Shown piece after piece: positions 1 through 4,590 of a stretch of 8,243 nt of DNA. Position 1 is the first letter of the stretch. Every line of letters starts with the position of its first letter. The notes beneath the pieces were generated by a model. That model searched no databases, was not told the origin of the DNA, and was given only the letters and a program-made list of their open reading frames with translations. This DNA comes from an uncultured Eggerthellaceae bacterium (GTDB taxonomy: Bacteria > Actinomycetota > Coriobacteriia > Coriobacteriales > Eggerthellaceae): contig CAKTVK010000087.1 of assembly GCA_934623455.1 (NCBI GenBank), positions 1 through 8,243 of the forward strand. The letters run 5' to 3'. The position numbers and the translations under genes were made by a program.

Positions 1-186
1 TTCTGCCTCGAGCCTATCAAGGTTGGGGAAACCGTCGTGCTGGCCCTTCCGGAAGACTTGGGCAGCGAGGACCAGGAGGCTCTGGCAAAGGCGCTCCGCC
101 ACTGGTATAGGAGCAACAGAGACCTGAAGGACGACGAGCTGACGAGAGACGAGTATGTTGCCTGGAAGGACTCCTTCAAGGCCTAG
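1..186 (+). CDS. C-terminal 61 codons of an unidentified protein (5' end outside window)
   Basis: Frame 1 is open from the first base to a TAG at 184-186. The 61 residues have normal coding character, with an acidic, lysine-rich tail (KDDELTRDEYVAWKDSF) that is probably helical. A rho-independent terminator begins 20 bp after the stop, which supports this being a real gene end. I do not recognise the family. The stretch 'DDELTRDEYVAWK' loosely resembles the short helical tails seen at the ends of many small bacterial proteins, and I see no tyrosine-recombinase C-terminal motif, so it should not be called an integrase from this fragment. If the guaA-type att core at 611-628 is a true island edge, this gene would be the chromosomal gene that naturally faces guaA tail to tail. 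That last point is inference. Confidence 0.6.
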   Translation, partial: FCLEPIKVGETVVLALPEDLGSEDQEALAKALRHWYRSNRDLKDDELTRDEYVAWKDSFKA

Positions 187-205
187 ATCCCCTAAACAGA
201 ACCGC

Positions 206-231
206 AAATGGCCTCGTCGAAGGCCATTTTT
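206..231 (+). terminator. Rho-independent terminator of the left-edge gene
   Basis: A perfect 9-bp stem, AAATGGCCT (206-214) pairing with AGGCCATTT (221-229), has a 6-nt loop and runs into a T tract ending at 231. It lies 20 bp after the TAG of the upstream + strand gene. The A-rich 5' flank and T-rich 3' flank make it possibly bidirectional. Confidence 0.8.
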
Positions 232-282
232 ATGCCGTGACCCGTTCGTGACCCAAACCGCAAAATTCTTCTTTTAAATTAC

Positions 283-300
283 TGATACGATTTCGTATTA
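283..300. promoter_or_regulatory. 18-bp TGATAC-type palindrome, copy 1 (one mismatch)
   Basis: TGATACGATTTCGTATTA pairs its outer 8 bp on each side with a single mismatch at the right end. It shares TGATAC....GTAT with the sites at 364 and 589. The length and symmetry fit a dimeric regulator's operator, for example a TetR- or MarR-type protein, but the binding protein is unknown. Confidence 0.5.
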
Positions 301-322
301 GTTTTATGGTTGCAGGTGGCTA

Positions 323-357
323 GCGGTTCTGCATCACCTCAGGTGGCGTATTACCGC
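323..357. repeat. Nested palindrome between two TGATAC sites
   Basis: The outer arms GCGGT (323-327) and ACCGC (353-357) enclose a perfect inner inverted repeat CACCT-C-AGGTG (335-345). Both are centred on base 340, with 7-bp spacers on each side. It could form a cruciform or bind a symmetric protein. Function unknown. Confidence 0.4.
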
Positions 358-363
358 AGGTAA

Positions 364-381
364 TGATACGGAATCGTATCA
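364..381. promoter_or_regulatory. 18-bp TGATAC-type palindrome, copy 2
   Basis: TGATACGGAATCGTATCA has perfect 7-bp arms around a 4-bp centre. It is the closest match to the site at 283, and their centres are 81 bp apart. It is likely an operator or other protein-binding site of the same specificity. Confidence 0.5.
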
Positions 382-542
382 ACCGTTACTCTTAGTGGAT
401 TTTTCCGATTCCGTAAAAGTCGCAGGTAGATATGGGTAATTCCACCTGTTAGCCACTTGCGAAGTGGCCTCATTATGACCTAGTTGTCTTAGGTCACGCT
501 GCTACGAATTTGTATGCGAGCTTACGTGATTTGATATAGAAA

Positions 543-573
543 CACCCCTTGAGCAGGTAATTCTCAAGGGGTG
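543..573 (-). terminator. Strong hairpin, probable minus-strand terminator
   Basis: A perfect 11-bp stem, CACCCCTTGAG (543-553) with CTCAAGGGGTG (563-573), has a 9-nt loop. On the minus strand it is followed by TTTCTATATC, a weak T-rich tail. On the + strand no T tract follows. If 611-628 is a guaA 3' end, this sits where the native guaA terminator would be. Confidence 0.55.
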
Positions 574-588
574 CATTAGGTCACATAT

Positions 589-606
589 TGATACAATATT
601 GTATCA
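589..606. promoter_or_regulatory. 18-bp perfect palindrome TGATACAATATTGTATCA, copy 3
   Basis: All 18 bp are self-complementary. The outer TGATAC/GTATCA hexamers match the sites at 283 and 364, while the centre is AT-rich instead of CG-flanked. It ends 5 bp from the guaA-like att core, so it could equally be part of the recombination site. Confidence 0.5.
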
Positions 607-610
607 GCTT

Positions 611-628
611 TTATTCCCACTCAATAGT
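611..628 (-). other. guaA 3'-end-like attachment-site core
   Basis: Read on the minus strand these 18 bases are ACT ATT GAG TGG GAA TAA, encoding T-I-E-W-E-stop, the conserved C-terminus of GMP synthase (GuaA). Immediately upstream of ACT the frame no longer encodes the expected proline-rich GuaA sequence, so this is only the terminal block and not a gene. The guaA 3' end is a well-known insertion hotspot for islands and ICEs, which leave a copy of this block at the distal junction. A short inverted repeat ATAGT-TAAAT-ACTAT (624-638) straddles its right edge, as expected for a tyrosine-recombinase core. The identity as an att site is inference from sequence alone. Confidence 0.65.
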
Positions 629-640
629 TAAATACTATCT

Positions 641-697
641 CCAGTTTGTTCCAGTTTGCCGCAGTTTTTCCAGTACGTCCCATTTGCATCCAGTCTC
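641..697. repeat. Phased CCAGTTTG repeats beside the att core
   Basis: CCAGTTTG occurs at 641-648 and 651-658, followed by the variants GCAGTTTT at 661, CCAGTACG at 670 and CCAGTCTC at 690. The spacings are close to multiples of 10 bp, so the sites face the same side of the helix. The position next to the putative core suggests integrase or excisionase arm sites. The second long repeat (near 4388) retains only two of them. Confidence 0.5.
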
Positions 698-870
698 AAA
701 AATTGCGGCGAATCCATGGGGTCAAATTTGGGTCACGGTTTTCAGGGCGGGGCAGGGCAATTTCGTGGGTCACGGTGGGCCACAGCAAACTATGAGCAGT
801 AACTTATTACAACATGGATATTATATGCCAAGGGAGGGCAGGGTAGAGAGGTCTCTGCAAACCCTCTCCT
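681..870. repeat. Long imperfect direct repeat, left copy
   Basis: This stretch aligns almost end to end with 4400-4590. The best block (691 to about 738) differs from the right copy at only a couple of positions; the rest shows scattered substitutions and small length changes. It carries GGGTCA at 719 and 730 (11 bp apart) and GGGTCA/GGGCCA at 767 and 777 (10 bp apart). The + frame across it is a chance opening. The two copies bracket the minus-strand cargo block, so they are probably the ends of an integrated cassette or the remains of two tandem insertions. Confidence 0.75.
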
Positions 871-1031
871 GTAGCTACGACGGCTCCATAACCTTCGACC
901 CGTCCACGCTTGCGGCCAATGCCTGCTGCCTCGAAAACGATCTTCAACGTTTCGATTTTCACCGAAGTTGAGATTCCGGGATTGAAGTAGATTCCCTCAC
1001 TAACTTTGAAGCAATGTCGCTTTCCTTCCAT
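807..1031 (-). pseudogene. Probable fragment of a small protein with a GIGRKRGRVEGYG motif
   Basis: A 74-codon minus frame opens with ATG at 1031, but no ribosome site precedes it and it begins just beyond the terminator hairpin of the neighbouring operon. Residues 10-55 look coding: KVSEGIYFNPGI, KIETLKIVFEAAGIGRKRG, then EGYGAVV. A helix followed by a glycine/arginine-rich 'GIGRxRxxGYG' ending resembles the C-terminus of certain phage-like hypothetical proteins, though I cannot name the family. The last third runs into the long direct repeat, so the original C-terminus was probably replaced. Best read as a leftover truncated at both ends. A short functional gene is less likely. Confidence 0.3.
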
Positions 1032-1039
1032 GAGAATAA

Positions 1040-1076
1040 AAGCGTAGCAGCGCTATCGTAAAACACTGCTACGCTT
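1040..1076 (-). terminator. Terminator of the three-gene minus-strand operon
   Basis: A perfect 11-bp stem, AAGCGTAGCAG (1040-1050) with CTGCTACGCTT (1066-1076), has a 15-nt loop. On the minus strand it is followed by TTATTCTC, so the tract reads CTTTTATTCTC. It lies about 75 bp after the stop of the last operon gene. Confidence 0.7.
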
Positions 1077-1105
1077 AATTGCGGAAGTTCGAAGAGGCTT
1101 AAGGC

Positions 1106-1132
1106 ACGCGCTTCGTGACGTCAGAAGCGCGT
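1106..1132 (-). other. Hairpin with palindromic loop just after the operon's last stop codon
   Basis: The 9-bp stem ACGCGCTTC (1106-1114) with GAAGCGCGT (1124-1132) closes a 9-nt loop containing the palindrome TGACGTCA (1116-1123). No T tract follows on either strand, so it is not a classical terminator. As the first of two hairpins in the minus-strand 3' end it may protect the mRNA or slow polymerase before the terminator. Confidence 0.5.
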
Positions 1133-1150
1133 TGATTCCTTATCTGCGGA

Positions 1151-1645
1151 TTAGCATTCCTCGTCAATGAGCGATTCGACCTCATCTTTCGCGTGGGCAA
1201 TCGCAACTGGACCCATCGCCAGCGCGGAAACGCTCGCTACGTTGCCATCTGCATCCAATCCAATGCGGACATTGCCCACCCCACAGAAGCTAACAGGCTC
1301 GTGTTCTGAAACGACAACCTCAATACCATCGTCGTAGATTTTGGTATGAAAAACATTTGTTTCCGTAATCTTGGGAAGTTCGAGGTAAAGCGAGCCGCGA
1401 GGATAATCATCCAAATCAAGATGACCTCCGACAATTGAGAACGAATTAGCAAGAACGAGGTTTAACCTCAGCAGACGATTGGTGTTGTAGTCACAGGCGA
1501 ACTCGATGCAATCGGTTGGCCGTTTTGCGATGTCGTAATGGCGAAGGAGGTCGGGCTCTTCTTCTGTAAAGAGCACATACAAAGGGAAGTAATCAGCCGT
1601 TATCACCTTTGAAAAGGAGTTTCCTTCGATAAAACTGATGCTCAT
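1151..1645 (-). CDS. Acidic 164-aa protein of unknown family, possible immunity/antitoxin partner
   Basis: ATG at 1645 has a perfect SD: the sequence TAAGGAGGCATTATG uses the stop codon of the upstream gene as part of AAGGAGG, so the two are translationally coupled with a 9-bp gap. The protein is strongly acidic (about 28 Asp/Glu against 11 Lys/Arg by eye) and rich in predicted beta strands (for example YFPLYVLF, LLRLNLVLANSF, GIEVVVSEHEPV). It ends in a short acidic helix (DEVESLIDEEC). There is no signal peptide or membrane segment. I do not recognise a family. Placement directly downstream of a basic toxin-like gene, plus its charge, suggest an inhibitor or immunity protein that binds that product, but this is inference. 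It could equally be a third enzyme component. The operon's terminator hairpins follow. Confidence 0.78.
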   Translation of the reverse strand: MSISFIEGNSFSKVITADYFPLYVLFTEEEPDLLRHYDIAKRPTDCIEFACDYNTNRLLRLNLVLANSFSIVGGHLDLDDYPRGSLYLELPKITETNVFHTKIYDDGIEVVVSEHEPVSFCGVGNVRIGLDADGNVASVSALAMGPVAIAHAKDEVESLIDEEC

Positions 1646-1654
1646 AATGCCTCC

Positions 1655-2107
1655 TTATTTGAATCCTTTGAATAAAGCATGGACGACTACGGTGTTTGCG
1701 TCGCCTTTTTTCTTTCTGAACATGATGCTCCAATGATCACTCTCGTACATATGACCCAGCTTGACATCTTGGGATGTCACCTTGTTCAGGGCTTTCCTGT
1801 AGTCGTAGAGCACAAATTGCGACAAGAGATTGGGGTTTGTATTCGCCATCATTAGAGAGCCTTTCAACGCGGTTACCGCTTCGTTCATGTGCTTCGTGGC
1901 GTTTCCGTGAGTCCAAAAGGAACCGTGCTCGGTGTCGATGACGAACGATCGGGGAATTTGGGTTCCGGGATAGTTCGGTTGGGTCGGGTGGATGTGGGCC
2001 CAGACGGTTGCTGTCGGCTCATCCGGGAAACCGAAGATCTCGGCAAGGGCTTCCTTTGTGCTTCCGTTGGTCCCATGGAAATGACGGCTAGAGAACTTTG
2101 AGCTCAT
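1655..2107 (-). CDS. 150-aa basic protein resembling a stand-alone polymorphic-toxin C-terminal domain
   Basis: The longest reading starts at 2191 and would overlap the upstream gene by 104 bp. I prefer ATG at 2107 (MSSKFSSRHFHG), with GGGGA 8 nt upstream and only a 20-bp overlap with the DUF4417 gene. Key blocks from this start: IPRSFVIDT (51-59), FWTHGNATKHM (64-74), W126, and VVHALF (141-146). This pattern, a conserved N-A-T-K-H-M with an aromatic/histidine approach and a late V-x-H-A, is what I recall from C-terminal toxin domains of phage MuF-like and other polymorphic toxins. There it is fused to a large carrier; here it stands alone. His73 and His143 are candidate active-site residues. 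The protein is basic and histidine-rich with no secretion signal, so it would act in the cytoplasm. The family assignment is from memory of motifs and is uncertain; the gene itself is well supported. Confidence 0.72.
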   Translation of the reverse strand: MSSKFSSRHFHGTNGSTKEALAEIFGFPDEPTATVWAHIHPTQPNYPGTQIPRSFVIDTEHGSFWTHGNATKHMNEAVTALKGSLMMANTNPNLLSQFVLYDYRKALNKVTSQDVKLGHMYESDHWSIMFRKKKGDANTVVVHALFKGFK

Positions 2108-2795
2108 CGGCATCATCCCCGTAATTGCCCCTGATTCCCTCGGTGTGGAAGGAAATCGGTATGCCCCTAGATTTCGGGTATTCAAATACATCGTACGCGT
2201 CTGATCCGTAAACGATGATATTGGAAGGCAGCAGCTTGTCGACTGCGTATTTCAGCGAGTGGGAGAACCTGCGCCTATTCGCGCGGTTCTTCACGCAGCC
2301 GTTAGCCCCAATCGCGATGGTCGACCTTCTGGGAACTCCAGCAAGAGAGTAGTCTGCATTGTCCGGCTCAACCCTGAGGTTGGGGACGACGATGACGCCG
2401 TTGTCTTGGAGCCATCTGGAGCAAGACCTGTTCCTGTATGTGTTCCAGATCTTCAGGGCTTCTGGAAAATTGGAGCATGTGCTGAAGTCGGGCTCGATCA
2501 CCCCAGCGTATTGCTTAAGTTTTTCAAGGTACTTGTGGGGGTTGTTCCAGAACCTCTCGAATCGCCAGTCGTCGACGAAGAAGTGAACGAACTTATTATC
2601 GTCAGCTGCCCTTGCGGACATCGCGTCTGGAAACGCAATAAGCCCCTTAGCTTCAACTTTGACGGGGTCGAGCTTGGGCATGTCGAATGCCCCTTCGAAC
2701 TCTGCTCCTTTCACCATGTAGGCGTGGAAAACATCCCTGTCGGATTTCCGACAGCGCTTGGCTGAGCTCCCAGGGGAGCTGTCGATGTTGCTCAT
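2088..2795 (-). CDS. DUF4417 family protein (235 aa), first gene of the operon
   Basis: The frame could start at TTG 2804, but that would sit directly on the only SD-like sequence. ATG at 2795 (MSNIDSS) has AAAGG 9 nt upstream and is preferred. Diagnostic DUF4417 blocks, counted from this start, are: FVDDWRFERFWNNPHKYLEK (73-92), YAGVIEPDFS (96-105), IWNTYRNR (116-123), GVPRRSTIAIG (153-163) and NIIVYGS (192-198). The usual family length is close to this, so it looks complete. DUF4417 proteins have no established biochemical role; they are frequent in phages and mobile elements. The 3' end overlaps the next gene by 20 bp, so both are probably co-translated. The N-terminal 45 residues are basic and low in conserved sequence. 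Confidence 0.87.
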   Translation of the reverse strand: MSNIDSSPGSSAKRCRKSDRDVFHAYMVKGAEFEGAFDMPKLDPVKVEAKGLIAFPDAMSARAADDNKFVHFFVDDWRFERFWNNPHKYLEKLKQYAGVIEPDFSTCSNFPEALKIWNTYRNRSCSRWLQDNGVIVVPNLRVEPDNADYSLAGVPRRSTIAIGANGCVKNRANRRRFSHSLKYAVDKLLPSNIIVYGSDAYDVFEYPKSRGIPISFHTEGIRGNYGDDADELKVL

Positions 2796-3004
2796 AGTAG
2801 GCAACCTTTCTATGGAAATCGGTCAATAACATTGTGTCCGCTTCCCAGAAAGGCCATAATCGAACTTGCTAGAGGAAGACTACGGTCTTTCGGGGAACGC
2901 GCGACTCGTTCGCGCGTTTTCTTTTATGCGGAGCTTCTTGCGACGTCCAACTTCACCATCTCCTTTCGTTCTTGCCGGCGAGCATCATCCAAATGCATCG
3001 TGAA
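2796..3004. other. Intergenic gap between metallopeptidase and DUF4417 genes
   Basis: The 209 bp separate two minus-strand genes. The gap contains a hairpin AAGAC-TACG-GTCTT (2877-2890) next to a terminator that points the opposite way (listed separately). A 24-codon minus frame (2924-2998, start MHLDDARRQERK) begins 7 bp after the metallopeptidase stop but has no ribosome site, so I do not call it. No convincing sigma-70 promoter for DUF4417 is evident, so the three downstream genes may be read through from the XRE promoter or use a weak promoter. Confidence 0.5.
2896..2925 (+). terminator. Plus-strand terminator with no visible gene to terminate
   Basis: The stem AACGCGCGA (2896-2904) with TCGCGCGTT (2910-2918) has a 5-nt loop and runs into a TTTTCTTTT tract (2917-2925) on the + strand. 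On the minus strand CCCC follows instead. All flanking genes are on the minus strand, so it would end an uncharacterised + strand transcript. As RNA in the minus direction it would be a 5' leader hairpin of the DUF4417 operon. Confidence 0.7.
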
Positions 3005-3586
3005 TTACAAAAATGGGATAACTCCATGTCTCATCTCCTTTTCGATGGCATTCTTCTGTGTTATGGCCGCCGATCTGGTGACCTTGTACCTATCGCATAT
3101 CTCGTTGATTGAGAGAGATGAGATTTTGCTGCACGGCATGAGGAGTGCGCCTGAGAGGGCGTTCGCCTGCCATTCCGAAGATCTGTAAGCGGGAAGATCG
3201 CTACTCGCCTTCCTCGCGAATGCCAGCTGTATTCCCTCGTGCTTTATTTGATGACTTGCCTCATGACCAATCGTTGAGCGAGCGAAGGCGTTTCCCGCGC
3301 ATGCCGCATCGTAGATGTCTTCGCGGATCTTCATGACGTGTTCGTTTGGGAAAGTTTCCCCCATTTTGTTCCCGAGTTCCTTTCCGCTTACAACCATGAA
3401 ATCGTACTTGCCGTACACGACAGGAAAGGCCTTCTCGACCAAATCCAGGATAGGAAAAGGACCTTCGCCCTTGTACCCAACCGCCTTATGCACTGAATTG
3501 GCGATCTCCAAAAGCTCGCGTCTAGAGCAGGCCGGCACTTCATAACCGTAGTCGTGTTGATCCCAGTTTTGCGAGTTAATCTTCAT
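3005..3586 (-). CDS. ImmA/IrrE-family zinc metallopeptidase
   Basis: The 193-aa protein carries the zinc-protease motif HEASH (His108, Glu109, His112) in the context FARSTIGHEASHQIKHEG. The third-ligand region SSEWQANALSGALLMP contains Glu138, exactly the ImmA/IrrE (former DUF955) arrangement. The C-terminal segment SINEICDRYKVTRSAAITQK (159-178) is the usual helix-turn-helix-like tail. Homologues such as ImmA of ICEBs1 cleave a partner XRE repressor and so induce mobile-element or phage genes. ATG at 3586 overlaps the end of the XRE gene by 11 bp, making co-translation and a functional pair likely. All catalytic residues are present. The substrate is most likely the adjacent repressor (inference). 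Confidence 0.93.
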   Translation of the reverse strand: MKINSQNWDQHDYGYEVPACSRRELLEIANSVHKAVGYKGEGPFPILDLVEKAFPVVYGKYDFMVVSGKELGNKMGETFPNEHVMKIREDIYDAACAGNAFARSTIGHEASHQIKHEGIQLAFARKASSDLPAYRSSEWQANALSGALLMPCSKISSLSINEICDRYKVTRSAAITQKNAIEKEMRHGVIPFL

Positions 3587-3929
3587 TCAGAATCCTTTGA
3601 ATGCGATCCTTGTCCTCTTGGCTAAGGTTCTCGAACTTTCGTGCAAAAGAAACTGCGAGGCGCTGATCCCCATCCGTCATATCGCTTATCCTCATGGATA
3701 TCTCGTTCATCGATTGGAGCGCAGCCGTCTTCAGCTCATCTAGCTGCGCGCCTTCGATTCCGTATTCTGATGCCAGCTTTTCCACGAATCCTTTTGGTGG
3801 ATTGCGGCGTCCCATCTCAATGGACGAAAGAGTCGAAGACGCGACCTTCATTCGATCAGCCATGTCCTTCATCAATTCGTCTTTATCTATTCTCAACTTC
3901 CTCAAGAATCTGCCGAGTTCGGTCGCCAT
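3576..3929 (-). CDS. XRE-family transcriptional repressor (117 aa)
   Basis: Residues 5-57 form a classic HTH_XRE domain: LGRFLRKLRIDKDELMKDMA, then VASSTLSSIEMGRRNPP with the recognition-helix pattern SSTLSSIE, then FVEKLASEYGI. The C-terminal half is helical and charged, ending in SQEDKDRIQRILNED. ATG at 3929 follows an unusually purine-rich leader with several AAGGA/GGAGAAGG matches, so translation should be strong. A large inverted repeat lies about 45-65 bp upstream of the start and probably binds this protein for autoregulation. With the overlapping ImmA-type protease it forms a repressor/anti-repressor switch of the kind that controls ICE and prophage induction. Confidence 0.93.
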   Translation of the reverse strand: MATELGRFLRKLRIDKDELMKDMADRMKVASSTLSSIEMGRRNPPKGFVEKLASEYGIEGAQLDELKTAALQSMNEISMRISDMTDGDQRLAVSFARKFENLSQEDKDRIQRILNED

Positions 3930-3972
3930 CGCCTTCTCCTTTTCCTTTTCCTAGCTCTCGCGTAGCTGATAC

Positions 3973-3995
3973 TTACAGTTTACAACAAACTGTAA
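3973..3995 (-). promoter_or_regulatory. Operator with 9-bp arms upstream of the XRE gene
   Basis: TTACAGTTT (3973-3981) and AAACTGTAA (3987-3995) are perfect inverted arms around ACAAC. A second pairing, AGTTTACA (3977-3984) with TGTAAACT (3991-3998), overlaps it. A further half-site pair CTGTA/TACAG extends to 4008. On the minus strand TTTACA and a TAAGTAT-like -10 fall inside or beside this block, so repressor binding would cover the promoter. Confidence 0.7.
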
Positions 3996-4094
3996 ACTTT
4001 GTGTACAGTGAGATTAAACTCCGTTCACAAAGTTTGCATTCTCAATATCAGCCCTTCGCATTTGCAAGCCGTCAATCTGGTCCCGAGTCCTTAA

Positions 4095-4387
4095 ATTGGC
4101 TTAGAGTGGTTTACCCCCAATGAATCCTTTCAGGGGCTCTTCAGTGGGTTGCAACTTGGCCTCGAGCGCAGCATCGTGGACGTCGCCAACAGCTTCGACA
4201 GCATCGGAGATTTCAAGGAGGCAAGGACAAAGGCGGGTATGAGCCTCCTCCCGGTCAGCGAGACGACCGCGAGTCGGTCTCCAAGCTCTTCTTGCTATCC
4301 CAGCATGCCGGCAGACAAGGTGCTTTCACGGCCTTGGCCAAGGGCTGGAAGCGCCCTTTTCGTGTCAAAAGCCACCCGTGCGACTAA
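4095..4387 (+). pseudogene. Degraded coding fragment, family unknown
   Basis: From 4095 a frame with real-protein character runs WFTPNESFQGLFSGL, then LERSIVDVANSFDSIGDFKE and ARTKAGMSLL, with no start codon or ribosome site. Around 4250-4270 coding character shifts to another frame (RESVSKLFLLSQHAGRQGAF ... SHPCD) that stops at 4385-4387, just where the right long repeat begins. This suggests the C-terminal part of a gene that lost its 5' end and then suffered a frameshift. A TTG-started reading from 4149 runs through into the repeat and is not credible as a gene. The family is not recognised. Confidence 0.3.
4340..4360 (+). terminator. Possible plus-strand terminator
   Basis: AAGGGC (4340-4345) pairs with GCCCTT (4353-4358) across a 7-nt loop and ends in TTTT (4357-4360). 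It overlaps a palindrome CTTGGCCAAG (4333-4342). It probably belonged to the degraded + strand gene here. Only moderate strength. Confidence 0.45.
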
Positions 4388-4399
4388 TCCAGTTTGTCC

Positions 4400-4590
4400 T
4401 ATTTACACCCAGTCTCAAAAATTGCCGCGAATCCATGGGGTCAAATTTGGGTCCCGGTTTTTCGGGTCATCCGAGGCATTTTCGTGGGTCACGGTGGGTC
4501 ACGGTAAACTGCGAGCAGCAACTAATGGCCATATGGACATTGTATTTCAAGGGGGGGCGGGGTCGAGGAAACTCCGCAAAACTCTCCCCT
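4400..4590. repeat. Long imperfect direct repeat, right copy
   Basis: Same orientation as 681-870. It contains GGGTCA motifs at 4438, 4464, 4486 and 4496 and a GGGTCC variant at 4449, preserving the 11-bp and 10-bp pairs of the left copy and adding one site. Sequence divergence from the left copy shows the duplication is old or that the two came from different related elements. No guaA-like block is present beside this copy. Confidence 0.75.

Larger units (their letters stand above)
232..610. other. Gene-free, structure-rich intergenic region
   Basis: No convincing gene is present in either direction. The region holds paired TGACCC motifs (238-254), three TGATAC palindromes (listed separately) and a nested palindrome centred on 340. 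It also holds a 7-bp hairpin GCCACTT-GCG-AAGTGGC (452-468), an inverted repeat TGACCTA/TAGGTCA (476-482 and 490-496), and a strong hairpin at 543-573. The 9-mer TTAGGTCAC occurs twice (489-497 and 576-584), and CAGGTGG recurs at 313-319, 340-346 and, inverted, at 442-448. This density of symmetric sites is typical of recombination or control DNA rather than decayed coding sequence. Confidence 0.6.

Noticed and set aside
1..186. Left-edge gene as the missing integrase
   Set aside because: The visible 61 C-terminal residues show none of the tyrosine-recombinase His/Tyr box context, so proximity to att-like DNA is not enough.
641..697. Possible CRISPR array
   Set aside because: The repeat units are only 8 bp with about 2-bp spacing and degenerate, unlike 24-37-bp CRISPR repeats with unique spacers, and no cas gene is present.
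588..971. 127-codon plus-strand frame over the att-like region and left repeat
   Set aside because: The start is an ATA/ATT-rich stretch without a ribosome site. The frame crosses repeats and palindromes, and its composition is not protein-like.
2259..2765. 168-codon plus-strand frame opposite DUF4417
   Set aside because: The opposite strand encodes clear DUF4417 blocks, and this frame has no start signal or known motif.
2924..2998. 24-codon minus-strand frame just after the metallopeptidase gene
   Set aside because: The peptide is plausible (MHLDDARRQERK...), but there is no ribosome site before its ATG and it is too short to judge without homologues.
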